Shown here piece after piece: positions 55,534-64,000 of a stretch of 64,000 nucleotides of DNA. The notes under the pieces were generated by a model. The model was not told the DNA's origin. It saw only the letters and a program-made list of their open reading frames with translations, and did not search any database. The DNA is from Acidobacteriota bacterium (GTDB taxonomy: Bacteria > Acidobacteriota > Blastocatellia > RBC074), in assembly GCA_018269055.1 (NCBI GenBank), contig JAFDVI010000028.1, positions 62,001-126,000 on the forward strand, read 5' to 3'. Within the stretch, counting starts at the first letter, position 1. Each line of letters starts with the position of its first letter. A program made the position numbers and the translations under genes.

Positions 55534-56094
55534 CTACTTCAGTACGATGTTCAGCTTGTCCATTTTTTGTTTGGCGGCCAGCGGGCGTTGCGCCGGAGTC
55601 GGTTCGACATCCGGTTCGCGCCATTTGTTGCCGAGCAGGTATTCCTTGTCTTTGACCATTTCGCCGGGCGTGTAAACAGCCCACTCGAAGTTGTGGCCGT
55701 GGTTAATGGCGTCGGTCGGACAGGCGTCTACGCAAAATCCGCACAGAATGCAGCGGCCATAATCAATCTGGTAAACCTTGGCATAGCGGTGATCCATGCC
55801 GATGCGCTCGGCATACGGACGAGGGTCTTCTGCGCCTTCAATGTAAATCGCGTCTGCCGGGCAGGCTGCCGCACAAAGGAAGCATGAAACGCAACGCTCT
55901 TTGCCGTCTTCGTTGACATCCAGAAAGTGTTCGCCTCGGAAGCGGCGATAGATTGTGACGGCTTCTTCAGGGTAACAAACGGTTTCTTTTTTGGTTGGAA
56001 TGTGGCTGAGCGTGACGCTCATGCCTTGCGCCGTTGTTCTGGCGACTTCGACGACTTCTTTTACGGTGTTGACGATGTTTGCGAGTATGGACAT
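55534..56094 (-). CDS. nuoI: NuoI-like 2x[4Fe-4S] ferredoxin
   Basis: A 186-residue protein with the NADH-dehydrogenase subunit I layout: VTIYRRFRGEHFL, then two cluster motifs, CVSCFLCAAACPADAI and CILCGFCVDACPTDAI, and a C-terminal NHGHNFEWAVY with DKEYLLGNKW. No other nuo gene is near it. It is last in the run korA-korB-CBS-CBS-NuoI-like, so it may be an electron acceptor or relay for the 2-oxoacid:ferredoxin oxidoreductase, or a link between that enzyme and complex I. The start at 56094 matches family N-termini; the frame extends to 56154 through a microrepeat. The ribosome-binding site is weak. Confidence 0.88.
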   Translation of the reverse strand: MSILANIVNTVKEVVEVARTTAQGMSVTLSHIPTKKETVCYPEEAVTIYRRFRGEHFLDVNEDGKERCVSCFLCAAACPADAIYIEGAEDPRPYAERIGMDHRYAKVYQIDYGRCILCGFCVDACPTDAINHGHNFEWAVYTPGEMVKDKEYLLGNKWREPDVEPTPAQRPLAAKQKMDKLNIVLK

Positions 56095-56106
56095 AGATTT
56101 AGTCGG

Positions 56107-56175
56107 TAATTGACAATTGATAATTGGTTCGTGGCGGCCACGATTCATCATCAACTGTCAATTATCAATTCATGG
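56107..56175 (-). repeat. Microrepeat hairpin between the CBS and NuoI-like genes
   Basis: Left arm 56107-56127 is built from AATTGACAATTGATAATTG words; right arm 56151-56175 reads CTGTCAATTATCAATTCA, its complement. It fills the gap between stop 56179 and start 56094. Confidence 0.85.
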
Positions 56176-56178
56176 AAT

Positions 56179-56646
56179 TTATGCTCCTTCCGCGTGCCGC
56201 ATGGATTGTGCGGGATTGGGCGGAAGATTGAGCGCCTCTTTCGGAAAATGTTCTGCGAAATACGAAACCAAATCATGAACGGTCAGAACGCCTGCGGCTT
56301 GTCCCTGCTGGTCTATCAAGGGAATGTTGCGGTAATCGCCCTCTTCCATCAACCGCATGGCGTCAATCACTGAATCGTCCAGGCTTAGTTTGGCGGGCTC
56401 CGGAGTCATCACGCGCTCAACTGCATGTTCGTACCCGACCTGCTCTCCGATGACTTTGTTGAGCAAATCGCGTTCGGTGAACAGCCCCACCAGTTTGCCT
56501 TTTTCACAGATCAGCGCACATCCCAGGCGTTTGGATTTCATCGCTTCCACAGTAGTGCGGATGCTGGCTTGGCGTTCCGCCAGCACCGGTTCCCGCAAGG
56601 GAAGATGACGGATTTTCAGTTCGCTCAGTTTTGCAGCAATTGACAC
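56179..56646 (-). CDS. CBS-pair protein in the kor operon
   Basis: A 155-residue protein made of two CBS motifs. CBS pairs bind AMP, ATP, S-adenosylmethionine or similar ligands and regulate partner proteins. Motifs: REPVLAERQASIRTTVEAMK, CALICEKGKLVGLFTERDLLNKV, VMTPEPAKLSLDDSVIDAMR, NIPLIDQQGQAAGVLTVHDL. The start is the GTG at 56646 (VSIAAKLSE), because AAGGAGGTG lies upstream and an earlier start would run into the upstream CBS gene. It ends before a microrepeat hairpin. It is 19 bp after the zinc-ribbon CBS gene, so the two CBS proteins may work as a heteromer. Confidence 0.88.
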   Translation of the reverse strand: MSIAAKLSELKIRHLPLREPVLAERQASIRTTVEAMKSKRLGCALICEKGKLVGLFTERDLLNKVIGEQVGYEHAVERVMTPEPAKLSLDDSVIDAMRLMEEGDYRNIPLIDQQGQAAGVLTVHDLVSYFAEHFPKEALNLPPNPAQSMRHAEGA

Positions 56647-56665
56647 GACACCCACCTCCTTGCGG

Positions 56666-57181
56666 TTAGAAATCCAGCGCGCTGTATTTGAGAATGTAGT
56701 TGGCGACCGCTTTGGCGGAAATGATGCCAATCGGATGCCCGTCCTTGACGATTGGCACGTGGCGATATCCACCAACCGACATTTTGTTGATGACCACGCG
56801 GATGGCGTCCGTTTGCTCGACGGTATCCGGATGAGCGGTCATCACTTCGCTAACGGGAGTCAACCGCAAATCCATGTTTCGCCCGGCGACTTTGTTGAGC
56901 AAGTCGCGCTCGGTCAAAATGCCGACCAGCTTTCCTGCTTTCACCACGACAGCCTGTCCAATGCCGACTGATTTGATTTTAGAAATAGCGATTTCGATGG
57001 AATCGGTTGGACTAACCGTTACCAACCGATCAAACGGAACGACGTTGATGGTGTCTTCCATCAGATGTTTCTGCAATCCACCGGTGGGGATTGGCACGTC
57101 AAACACGCTGAGTGTCTGATTGCATTCATCACAATTATCCACTCCGTCCAGATTGCTATGACCACAGTACGGGCAAACCAT
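56666..57181 (-). CDS. Zinc-ribbon plus CBS-pair protein in the kor operon
   Basis: A 171-residue protein. Residues 1-20 form a zinc ribbon with four Cys (CPYCGHSNLDGVDNCDEC). Two CBS motifs follow: VVPFDRLVTVSPTDSIEIAI with VVKAGKLVGILTERDLLNKV, then VMTAHPDTVEQTDAIRVV and HVPIVKDGHPIGIISAKAV. The zinc ribbon could contact a protein or nucleic acid, while the CBS pair senses a ligand. AAGGAG lies just before the ATG. It sits 65 bp downstream of korB and 19 bp upstream of the second CBS gene. Confidence 0.88.
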   Translation of the reverse strand: MVCPYCGHSNLDGVDNCDECNQTLSVFDVPIPTGGLQKHLMEDTINVVPFDRLVTVSPTDSIEIAISKIKSVGIGQAVVVKAGKLVGILTERDLLNKVAGRNMDLRLTPVSEVMTAHPDTVEQTDAIRVVINKMSVGGYRHVPIVKDGHPIGIISAKAVANYILKYSALDF

Positions 57182-57246
57182 AACGACTCCTTAACGGTGG
57201 GGGAGTGATTGATCGGAATTTAGATTCTGTCAGTCTGGGATGTTGT

Positions 57247-58284
<1,038 letters not shown>

Positions 58285-58314
58285 AAATTCTTTTCTCGTC
58301 GTTGAATGAGCTGT

Positions 58315-60174
58315 CTATAGATACTCTTTGATCTTATGGACCAGCGAAGACACCTTGAACGGTTTGCCTTTGATTTGCGAGAAGCTGACAGCATCCACCA
58401 GGAATTTCGCCCGAATCAACATCGCCAGTTGCCCCATGTTCAATTCCGGGATGATGACTCGTTCAAAGTTTTTCAGCACCTCACCCAGATTCTTCGGGAA
58501 CGGATTCAGGTAGCGCAGATGTGCCCCGGAAACCGAGTGGCCCTTTTCCTGCAAATGCTCAACGGCAGTGGTAATTGCGCCGTATGTTGATCCCCATCCC
58601 AACACCAAAACCTTGCCGGTTTTTTCGCCGAAAATTTCAATGTCCGGAATGTCCTGTTGCATGCGCTGAATCTTTTCCGCGCGCAGCCGGACCATAAAGT
58701 CGTGGTTGTCGGGTTCGTAATTGACGTTGCCGGTGATGTGTTTCTTTTCAATGCCGCCGATGCGGTGTTCTAGCCCAGGCGTTCCCGGAACTGCCCAGGG
58801 ACGAGCCAGCGTCTTTTCATCGCGCAAGTACGGGAAGAAGCCTTCGACTTCGGTGCGAAATTGAACCTTCATTTCCGGCAAACTGTCTAGGGAAGGAATT
58901 TCCCATGGCTCTGATCCGTTGGCGATGTAGCCATCGGAAAGATAGAAAACCGGAGCCATATATTTCGTCGCCAGACGCACGGCTTCAATCGCCATTGTGA
59001 AACAGTCGCCCGGCGTTGACGGCGCGACGATGCCAACTGGGCAATCGCTGTTACGGCCAAACATGGCTTGCAACAAATCGGCTTGCTCGGTTTTGGTCGG
59101 CAATCCTGTCGAAGGACCTCCGCGTTGCACGTCAATAATCACCAGCGGCAGTTCGGTCATCACTGCCAGACCAATGGCTTCGGATTTCAGCGCCACACCA
59201 GGGCCGCTGGTTCCGGTCAAGCCTATGCTGCCCGTGAATGAAGCGCCGATGGCTGCGCCAATTGCCGCAATTTCGTCTTCGGCCTGAAAAGTCTTTACGC
59301 CGAAGTTCTTGTGCTTGGAAAGCTCATGCAAAATGTCTGAAGCGGGCGTGATCGGGTAGCTGCCGTAAAACAGCGGCCGGCCCGTCAATTGCGCTCCGGC
59401 AATAAAACCGATGGCGGTCGCTTCGTTGCCAGTGATATTGCGGTACGTGCCCGGTTTGATCTTGGCTTTGCCGACGCGGTAATGCGTAGTGAAAATTTCG
59501 GTGGTATCGGCGTAATTGAATCCGGCGCGCAGCACCTGGATGTTGGCATCGGCGACTTCGGGTTTCGCGCCAAACTTTTCATTGACCCATTTGACCGTGG
59601 GTTCCATCGGGCGGTCGTACAGCCAATACATCAACCCCAAGGCGTAAAAGTTTTTGCAGCGGTCCTGCTGTTTGAACGGCAGCGCGGAACCTTCCAGCGC
59701 CTTCAAGGTGTTCGAGGTGATCGGAACCTTGAATAACCTGTATCCCGCAAGCGATCCGTCTTCGAGCGGATTGTTGCTGTATCCGGCTTTTTTCAGGTTG
59801 TTGGAATTGAATTCGTCCGTGTTGACGACCAGGATGCCGCCGTTTTCCAGATCGGGCAGGTTGGTTTTCAGCGCCGCAGGATTCATCGCCACCAGCACCT
59901 GCGGTTCGTCACCGGGCGTGCGGATGTCGCGGCTGCTGAAATTCAACTGATAACCGGAAACGCCCGGCAAACTGCCCGCTGGCGCGCGGATTTCCGCCGG
60001 AAAATCCGGCAAGGTCGAAATGTCGTTTCCAATGATTGCGGAAGTTGCGGTGAATTGACCGCCGGTCACCTGCATCCCGTCACCGGAATCGCCGGCAAAG
60101 CGAATCGTAACGGTCTCAACTTCTTCAATGAGGGGCGTAGCGGCGCTCAGGTCTTCGATTGTCGTAGCTGACAT
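58315..60174 (-). CDS. korA: 2-oxoacid:acceptor oxidoreductase, fused gamma-alpha subunit
   Basis: A 619-residue subunit. The N-terminal ~200 residues are the gamma domain ([55 protein letters not shown]). The rest is the alpha pyruvate-ferredoxin-oxidoreductase-like domain ([96 protein letters not shown]). This gamma-alpha fusion with a separate beta subunit is the 2-oxoglutarate:ferredoxin oxidoreductase type. It is the first gene of the kor-CBS-NuoI-like run. No good ribosome-binding site precedes the ATG. Confidence 0.93.
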   Translation of the reverse strand: MSATTIEDLSAATPLIEEVETVTIRFAGDSGDGMQVTGGQFTATSAIIGNDISTLPDFPAEIRAPAGSLPGVSGYQLNFSSRDIRTPGDEPQVLVAMNPAALKTNLPDLENGGILVVNTDEFNSNNLKKAGYSNNPLEDGSLAGYRLFKVPITSNTLKALEGSALPFKQQDRCKNFYALGLMYWLYDRPMEPTVKWVNEKFGAKPEVADANIQVLRAGFNYADTTEIFTTHYRVGKAKIKPGTYRNITGNEATAIGFIAGAQLTGRPLFYGSYPITPASDILHELSKHKNFGVKTFQAEDEIAAIGAAIGASFTGSIGLTGTSGPGVALKSEAIGLAVMTELPLVIIDVQRGGPSTGLPTKTEQADLLQAMFGRNSDCPVGIVAPSTPGDCFTMAIEAVRLATKYMAPVFYLSDGYIANGSEPWEIPSLDSLPEMKVQFRTEVEGFFPYLRDEKTLARPWAVPGTPGLEHRIGGIEKKHITGNVNYEPDNHDFMVRLRAEKIQRMQQDIPDIEIFGEKTGKVLVLGWGSTYGAITTAVEHLQEKGHSVSGAHLRYLNPFPKNLGEVLKNFERVIIPELNMGQLAMLIRAKFLVDAVSFSQIKGKPFKVSSLVHKIKEYL

Positions 60175-60548
60175 TGTTAGATAACAAACTCCGTGAAGAT
60201 GTAGTCGGTCTCATCGCGCTGACCAAACGTGCCGGGCGGAGTAAAGCCCATCGGCCATTGCTGTTTCGTTCATTTTTGTTGTTTCTGAGACCTGTTGGCA
60301 CGCAATTGGTAAAGCCAATCACGTCCGCCGAAATCATAGCATGCCAATCGCGAAAGTACAGCCCGGCGGAAAACTGGTTTATGTCTTCAAAACCAACGCA
60401 ATCTTGTCAGCCAAGTATTGGCTCGGTATAGTTCGCGCGTCCAAAAATCAATCCGCAATTTTCCAGCAAAATGATTGGCAAAGACGGCTGGCGATGAGCC
60501 AGCCACAATATCAACTAAGCCGTATTTCCCACTGTGGAGGACAACGCA
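60175..60548. other. Divergent intergenic region between korA and the formaldehyde dehydrogenase gene
   Basis: 374 bp with no convincing gene. Near the right end is a 7-bp hairpin GGCTGGC-GATGA-GCCAGCC (60486-60504) in the leader of the dehydrogenase gene, followed by GGAGG before its ATG. No clear promoter boxes were identified. Confidence 0.5.
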
Positions 60549-61742
60549 ATGGCTGACAATCGAGGTGTGGCCTATATCAGACCGGGAGTTGTGGAAGTTC
60601 ACAACATTGATTTTCCCAAGCTGGCCTTGGGCAAACGCAAATGCAATCACGGGGTCATTCTGAAGGTCGTTTCGACCAACATTTGCGGCAGCGACCAGCA
60701 CATGGTTCGTGGGCGCACGACTGCGCCGGAAGGGTTGATTCTTGGACATGAAATCACCGGCGAAGTGATCGAAACCGGGCGCGACGTGGAATTCATCAAA
60801 GTCGGCGACTTGGTTTCCGTTCCGTTCAACATTGCTTGTGGTCGTTGTCGAAACTGCAAGGAACGGAACACCGGTGTTTGTTTGAACGTCAATCCGGCCA
60901 GACCGGGAGCAGCTTATGGTTACGTGGACATGGGCGGATGGATTGGCGGGCAGGCGGAATATGTGATGGTTCCGTACGCCGATTTCAATTTGCTGAAGTT
61001 TCCCGACAAAGACCGCGCGATGGAAAAGATCAAAGACCTGACCTGTCTTTCGGATATTTTGCCGACGGGTTTTCATGGTGCAGTTACAGCGGGCGTAGGG
61101 CCGGGTTCGATTGTGTACGTGGCCGGAGGTGGGCCAGTTGGATTGGCTTGCGCGGCGTCGGCGCAATTGCTAGGCGCGGCTTGCGTGATCGTAGGCGATT
61201 TGATTCCCGAACGGTTGAAACAGGCGCGAAAGTTCGGATGCGAAACCGTGGACGTGTCAAACAAGAATGCGACCGTGGCAGAACAGATCGAACAGATTGT
61301 CGGTGTTCCCGAAGTGGATTCTGCAGTAGATTGCGTCGGCTTTGAGGCCCGCGGCCACGGCGAAGGCGCAAAGTCGGAAGCTCCGGCGACTGTGTTGAAT
61401 TCGTTGATGGAAATCACGCGCGCGGGCGGTGGCATTGGCATTCCAGGCTTGTATGTCACAGGCGACCCAGGAGGCATTGATGAAGACGCCAAGATTGGTA
61501 AGCTTGGCATTCGCATCGGCTTGGGCTGGGCCAAGTCGCATCATTTTATGACCGGCCAATGTCCTGTGCTGAAATACAACCGCCAGTTGATGCAGGCGAT
61601 TCTGTACGGAAAGATCAATGTCGCCAAAGCCGTCAATGTGCAGGTCATCACACTGGACGAAGCGCCGAAAGGTTACAAAGACTTCGACAAAGGCGCGGCC
61701 AAGAAATTCGTTATTGATCCGCATCACGCCATCGCGGCTTAG
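60549..61742 (+). CDS. fdhA: Glutathione-independent formaldehyde dehydrogenase (zinc-dependent)
   Basis: A 397-residue zinc alcohol-dehydrogenase-family enzyme, the size of the glutathione-independent formaldehyde dehydrogenase of Pseudomonas. Catalytic zinc ligands appear at Cys46 (NICGSDQHMV) and His67 (GHEITGEV). The structural zinc loop is CGRCRNCKERNTGVC. The Rossmann motif is YVAGGGPVGLA, with VIVGDLIPERL. The segment SDILPTGFHGAVTAG carries the conserved Asp/Thr near the active site. These enzymes oxidise formaldehyde to formate with NAD+ tightly bound. GGAGG precedes the ATG at 60549; the GTG at 60534 is a less likely start. Confidence 0.93.
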   Translation: MADNRGVAYIRPGVVEVHNIDFPKLALGKRKCNHGVILKVVSTNICGSDQHMVRGRTTAPEGLILGHEITGEVIETGRDVEFIKVGDLVSVPFNIACGRCRNCKERNTGVCLNVNPARPGAAYGYVDMGGWIGGQAEYVMVPYADFNLLKFPDKDRAMEKIKDLTCLSDILPTGFHGAVTAGVGPGSIVYVAGGGPVGLACAASAQLLGAACVIVGDLIPERLKQARKFGCETVDVSNKNATVAEQIEQIVGVPEVDSAVDCVGFEARGHGEGAKSEAPATVLNSLMEITRAGGGIGIPGLYVTGDPGGIDEDAKIGKLGIRIGLGWAKSHHFMTGQCPVLKYNRQLMQAILYGKINVAKAVNVQVITLDEAPKGYKDFDKGAAKKFVIDPHHAIAA

Positions 61743-61744
61743 AA

Positions 61745-61866
61745 CAGAAACGCATGGAGTACCGCCTTCAGGCGGCTGGCTAACTGAATCCGGCAGAAAC
61801 GCATGGAGTACCGCCTTCAGGCGGCTGGCTAACTGAATCCGGCAAGCCGCCTAAAGGCGGTACTCA
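61745..61866. repeat. Tandem 49-bp repeat plus inverted third piece
   Basis: Two identical 49-bp units lie at 61745-61793 and 61794-61842. Each contains GGAGTACCGCCTTCAGGCGG, itself a small palindrome around CCGCCT-TC-AGGCGG. They are followed by an inverted, slightly changed part, AGCCGCCTAAAGGCGGTACTC (61845-61865). The block fills the gap between the dehydrogenase and SDR genes. Confidence 0.92.
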
Positions 61867-61896
61867 AAACTAAATTTAAGGAGCATTCATTTCATA

Positions 61897-62643
61897 ATGA
61901 GCAGTTCATTCGCAGGACAAGTCGCAGTCATCACCGGCGGAGCGTCCGGTTTAGGGTTGGCCATCGCCAAGAAACTTCACAGTGAAGGCGCAAGCGTTGC
62001 GCTGTTGGATATGAACGCCGACGCCACACAGGCTGCGGCAAAAGAAGTCGGCGCAAATGCTTCGGCGTATGCCGTCAACGTTACCGACGAAACGCAGGTC
62101 AAATCGGTCATTGATCAGATTGGCAATCAGTTCGGACGCATAGACATTCTGGTCAACAGCGCAGGGGTTACCGGAAAAACCAACATCAAAACCCACGAAG
62201 TTGACTTGTCTGATTTTCGCTTCGTGTTTGAAGTCAACGTAGTCGGTTCGTTTTTGACTTCGCGCGCTGTGTTGCCGTGGATGCTGAAACACAACTACGG
62301 ACGCATCCTGCACATCGCTTCGGTGTCCGGCAAAGAAGGCAACGCCGGAATGCTGGCGTATTCCTCTTCAAAAGCCGCCGTCATCGGCATGGCCAAAGTG
62401 CAGGGCAAGGAATACGCTGAAACCGGTATCACAGTGAACGCGCTGGCTCCGGCGGTAATTCGCACGCCAATGGTCGCCGCGTTACCGACAGAACAGGTCA
62501 AATACATGACCGACAAAATTCCCATGAAACGATGCGGCGAATTGGAAGAGATTGCCCATCTGGCAACGTTCATCGTTTCGCCCGGAACCAGCTTCACGAC
62601 GGGCTTTACGTTCGATATGACCGGCGGACGCGCAACATACTGA
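61897..62643 (+). CDS. Short-chain dehydrogenase/reductase (SDR), FabG-like
   Basis: A 248-residue classical SDR. NAD(P) binding: AVITGGASGLGLAIAKKL; NSAGVTGKT; the catalytic Ser in HIASVSGKEG and the Tyr-x3-Lys motif in AYSSSKAAVIGMAK; NALAPAVIRTPM; and a C-terminal GFTFDMTGGRATY. The cofactor loop has LLDMNADATQ after strand 2; an acidic residue there favours NAD(H). The substrate is not fixed; sugar or hydroxy-acid dehydrogenation is as likely as fatty-acid synthesis. The ribosome-binding site AAGGAG is 13 nt before the ATG, somewhat far. It follows the formaldehyde dehydrogenase after the 49-bp repeat. Confidence 0.9.
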   Translation: MSSSFAGQVAVITGGASGLGLAIAKKLHSEGASVALLDMNADATQAAAKEVGANASAYAVNVTDETQVKSVIDQIGNQFGRIDILVNSAGVTGKTNIKTHEVDLSDFRFVFEVNVVGSFLTSRAVLPWMLKHNYGRILHIASVSGKEGNAGMLAYSSSKAAVIGMAKVQGKEYAETGITVNALAPAVIRTPMVAALPTEQVKYMTDKIPMKRCGELEEIAHLATFIVSPGTSFTTGFTFDMTGGRATY

Positions 62644-62804
62644 GATGGGCTGACGCCAGAAAAAGCTGACCTTTGTCAGCAAGGTCTTTCGCTCTTTTCA
62701 ACAAAACAGCTTCAGGGAGACGGTTTTTAGCTGGCATTGGGTTTGCCGAAGAAAGATGGCTGCGAGTCCTCGCGGCACAATCTTTTCGACAAGGAGAATC
62801 CCGT

Positions 62805-63959
62805 ATGCCAGCGTCCATTCGTCTCAAAATGTTTTCGTTGATCGTGCTGTTGTTCGTGGCTTGGGAAGCGAGCGCGCAAACACCTGCCTCCGCCAAACCC
62901 AATGAAACGCCGCAATCGTTCGCGGCTTCGATGAAAGTCGTCAAACTGGTCAGCCCTTCCGTGGTGTTGATCAAAGCCGGTGCGGACGGCAACGTAACCG
63001 CGCAGGGAACCGGCGTTGTCATTCGCGAAGACGGCGTCATTTTAACGGCATATCACGTCGTCAAAAACGCCAAGCAAATTCAGGTGGCGATGAAAGACGG
63101 CGAAACCTACGACCGCGTGGAGTTACTGGGCGCGGATGAACGGCGCGATGTGGCGGCCCTGCGGATTCCGCTCAAAGGCATGCAAGCCATCACCGTTCGT
63201 CCGGTTTCCGATGAGCAGATCGGGGAGCGCGTGTTTGCCGTCTCGAATCCGCTGGGAATGAATTGGACGTTTTCCGATGGGTTGTTGAGCGGCGTCAGGC
63301 TGGCCGATGACGTGCCCGGCGCAGGCAAAGGCTACAAGTTGCTGCAATTCACCGCGCCGGTTTCTCCGGGATCAAGCGGCGGCGTATTGGTGGACGGCGA
63401 AGGGCGCGGCATCGGCTTGATCGTTGGCGCATTGAATGGCCAGAACCTGAATTTCGCCGTGCCGCTTTCGGCAGTTGCGGCGCTGGCCGACCAGGCCAGC
63501 AAACAGATTTTGACGGGCGGGCTGGCATTAAGCGGCGAAGTGAAGGAACCGACCAAAATCGCTGAGCGTTCTGGCAAGGCAGTGGGAGCCGCCGAAGCGA
63601 CTCGCGCCGAACGAATTCGGGAAGCGCGTTTGGTGTACATCGTTCGCAAAACGTCGCTGTGCAAACCGGTGATGCTGCAAAATGCGTTGATGAAGTATTC
63701 GGCGCAGCTTGACGAATGGAACGTCAAATTAGTGGACAATGAGCGTCTGGCCGATATTGTTGTAGAGATAGACAATATGACGTTGACCTTTTATTACACC
63801 TACAGCATTCGGGACGCGCGCGCCGGGGTCGTGCTCGGAGCCGGACGCGTGACGGCTTGGGATTGCAATCAGGCTGCGCCGGGATTGGCCAAACAGATTG
63901 TCAATGTTCTGCGCACGGCGAACGAACCGCCAAAATTGAAAAAGCAGGAGCCAAAATAG
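62805..63959 (+). CDS. Secreted trypsin-like (S1C/HtrA-like) serine protease without PDZ domain
   Basis: A 384-residue protein with a signal (LIVLLFVAWEASAQ). The protease domain at about 45-230 has the triad: His in ILTAYHVVKNAK, Asp in RRDVAALRI, Ser in VSPGSSGGVLVDG, as in HtrA/DegP. Instead of PDZ domains, the C-terminal ~90 residues carry a different module: ARLVYIVRKTSLCKPVML, LADIVVEIDNMTLTFYYTY, VVLGAGRVTAWDCN, LAKQIVNVLR. The same module forms the whole small protein at 54948. The start at 62805 has AAGGAG 8-9 nt upstream; the frame is open from 62673. Confidence 0.87.
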   Translation: MPASIRLKMFSLIVLLFVAWEASAQTPASAKPNETPQSFAASMKVVKLVSPSVVLIKAGADGNVTAQGTGVVIREDGVILTAYHVVKNAKQIQVAMKDGETYDRVELLGADERRDVAALRIPLKGMQAITVRPVSDEQIGERVFAVSNPLGMNWTFSDGLLSGVRLADDVPGAGKGYKLLQFTAPVSPGSSGGVLVDGEGRGIGLIVGALNGQNLNFAVPLSAVAALADQASKQILTGGLALSGEVKEPTKIAERSGKAVGAAEATRAERIREARLVYIVRKTSLCKPVMLQNALMKYSAQLDEWNVKLVDNERLADIVVEIDNMTLTFYYTYSIRDARAGVVLGAGRVTAWDCNQAAPGLAKQIVNVLRTANEPPKLKKQEPK

Positions 63960-64000
63960 CTTGATGGGATTACGACACTTTTTATCAGAAACTGCAAAAT

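Noticed and set aside
60174..60431. Possible 85-residue gene upstream of the formaldehyde dehydrogenase
   Set aside because: No ribosome-binding site, no family resemblance, and it starts on the korA start codon of the opposite strand.

Overview
The window is one continuous stretch of bacterial chromosome with moderate G+C, densely coded on both strands. No phage, insertion sequence, CRISPR array or rRNA operon is visible. The gene content points to Acidobacteriota, most likely a Blastocatellia-type soil bacterium. The pointers are three Oar-like TonB-dependent receptors of about 1,080-1,100 residues with carboxypeptidase-regulatory N-domains, a PSD1/DUF1501 pair, two glycine-zipper secreted proteins, secreted proteases with DUF11/HYR repeats, and a zinc-ribbon TonB protein. 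This assignment is inference from gene families; no rRNA is present to confirm it.

Layout. 1-5.3 kb (minus): the start of a MATE-like transporter, a DinB-fold protein, and a compact aromatic amino-acid operon (trpA, chorismate mutase, DAHP synthase, tyrA) with overlapping starts and stops, preceded by a sorbosone-dehydrogenase-like secreted protein. 5.4-16.2 kb (minus): three Oar-like receptors. The first two share an almost identical promoter and a similar leader element. 16.4-21.7 kb: a small membrane protein, a cysteine desulfurase, a glycine-zipper protein, a DUF62 SAM hydrolase with folP, and an SH3-domain membrane protein. 22-35 kb: a PQQ-propeller protein, a DUF885 protein, a GMC oxidoreductase with a small partner, an atypical TonB, a bacterioferritin/glycine-zipper/OmpA cluster, and an MFS transporter.

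35-41 kb: two large secreted proteases, one subtilisin and one HExxE-type metalloprotease. They share the same C-terminal module and the same 3' untranslated structure, with a 72-bp perfect match. 41-47.6 kb (minus): PSD1 cytochrome, msrB, a lactonase-fold propeller and DUF1501, in an apparent operon. 47.8-55 kb: a GH19 lysozyme/chitinase fused to a histone-H1-like Lys/Ala tail, tRNA-Lys, an M1-peptidase-like protein that has lost its zinc site, kdsA and pyrG with a decayed HepT/MntA toxin-antitoxin pair between them, and a small secreted protein. 55.5-60.2 kb (minus): korA-korB, two CBS-domain proteins and a NuoI-like ferredoxin. 60.5-64 kb: formaldehyde dehydrogenase, an SDR and a trypsin-like protease.

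The most interesting signals are structural. Several intergenic gaps hold hairpins whose two arms are made of short tandem microrepeats, each locus using a different repeat word. Two receptor genes share a promoter and leader element. Two protease genes share a 3' cassette. The kor operon carries two CBS-pair proteins, which suggests adenylate or other ligand control of a ferredoxin-linked 2-oxoacid oxidoreductase. All functions are read from sequence motifs without database searches.
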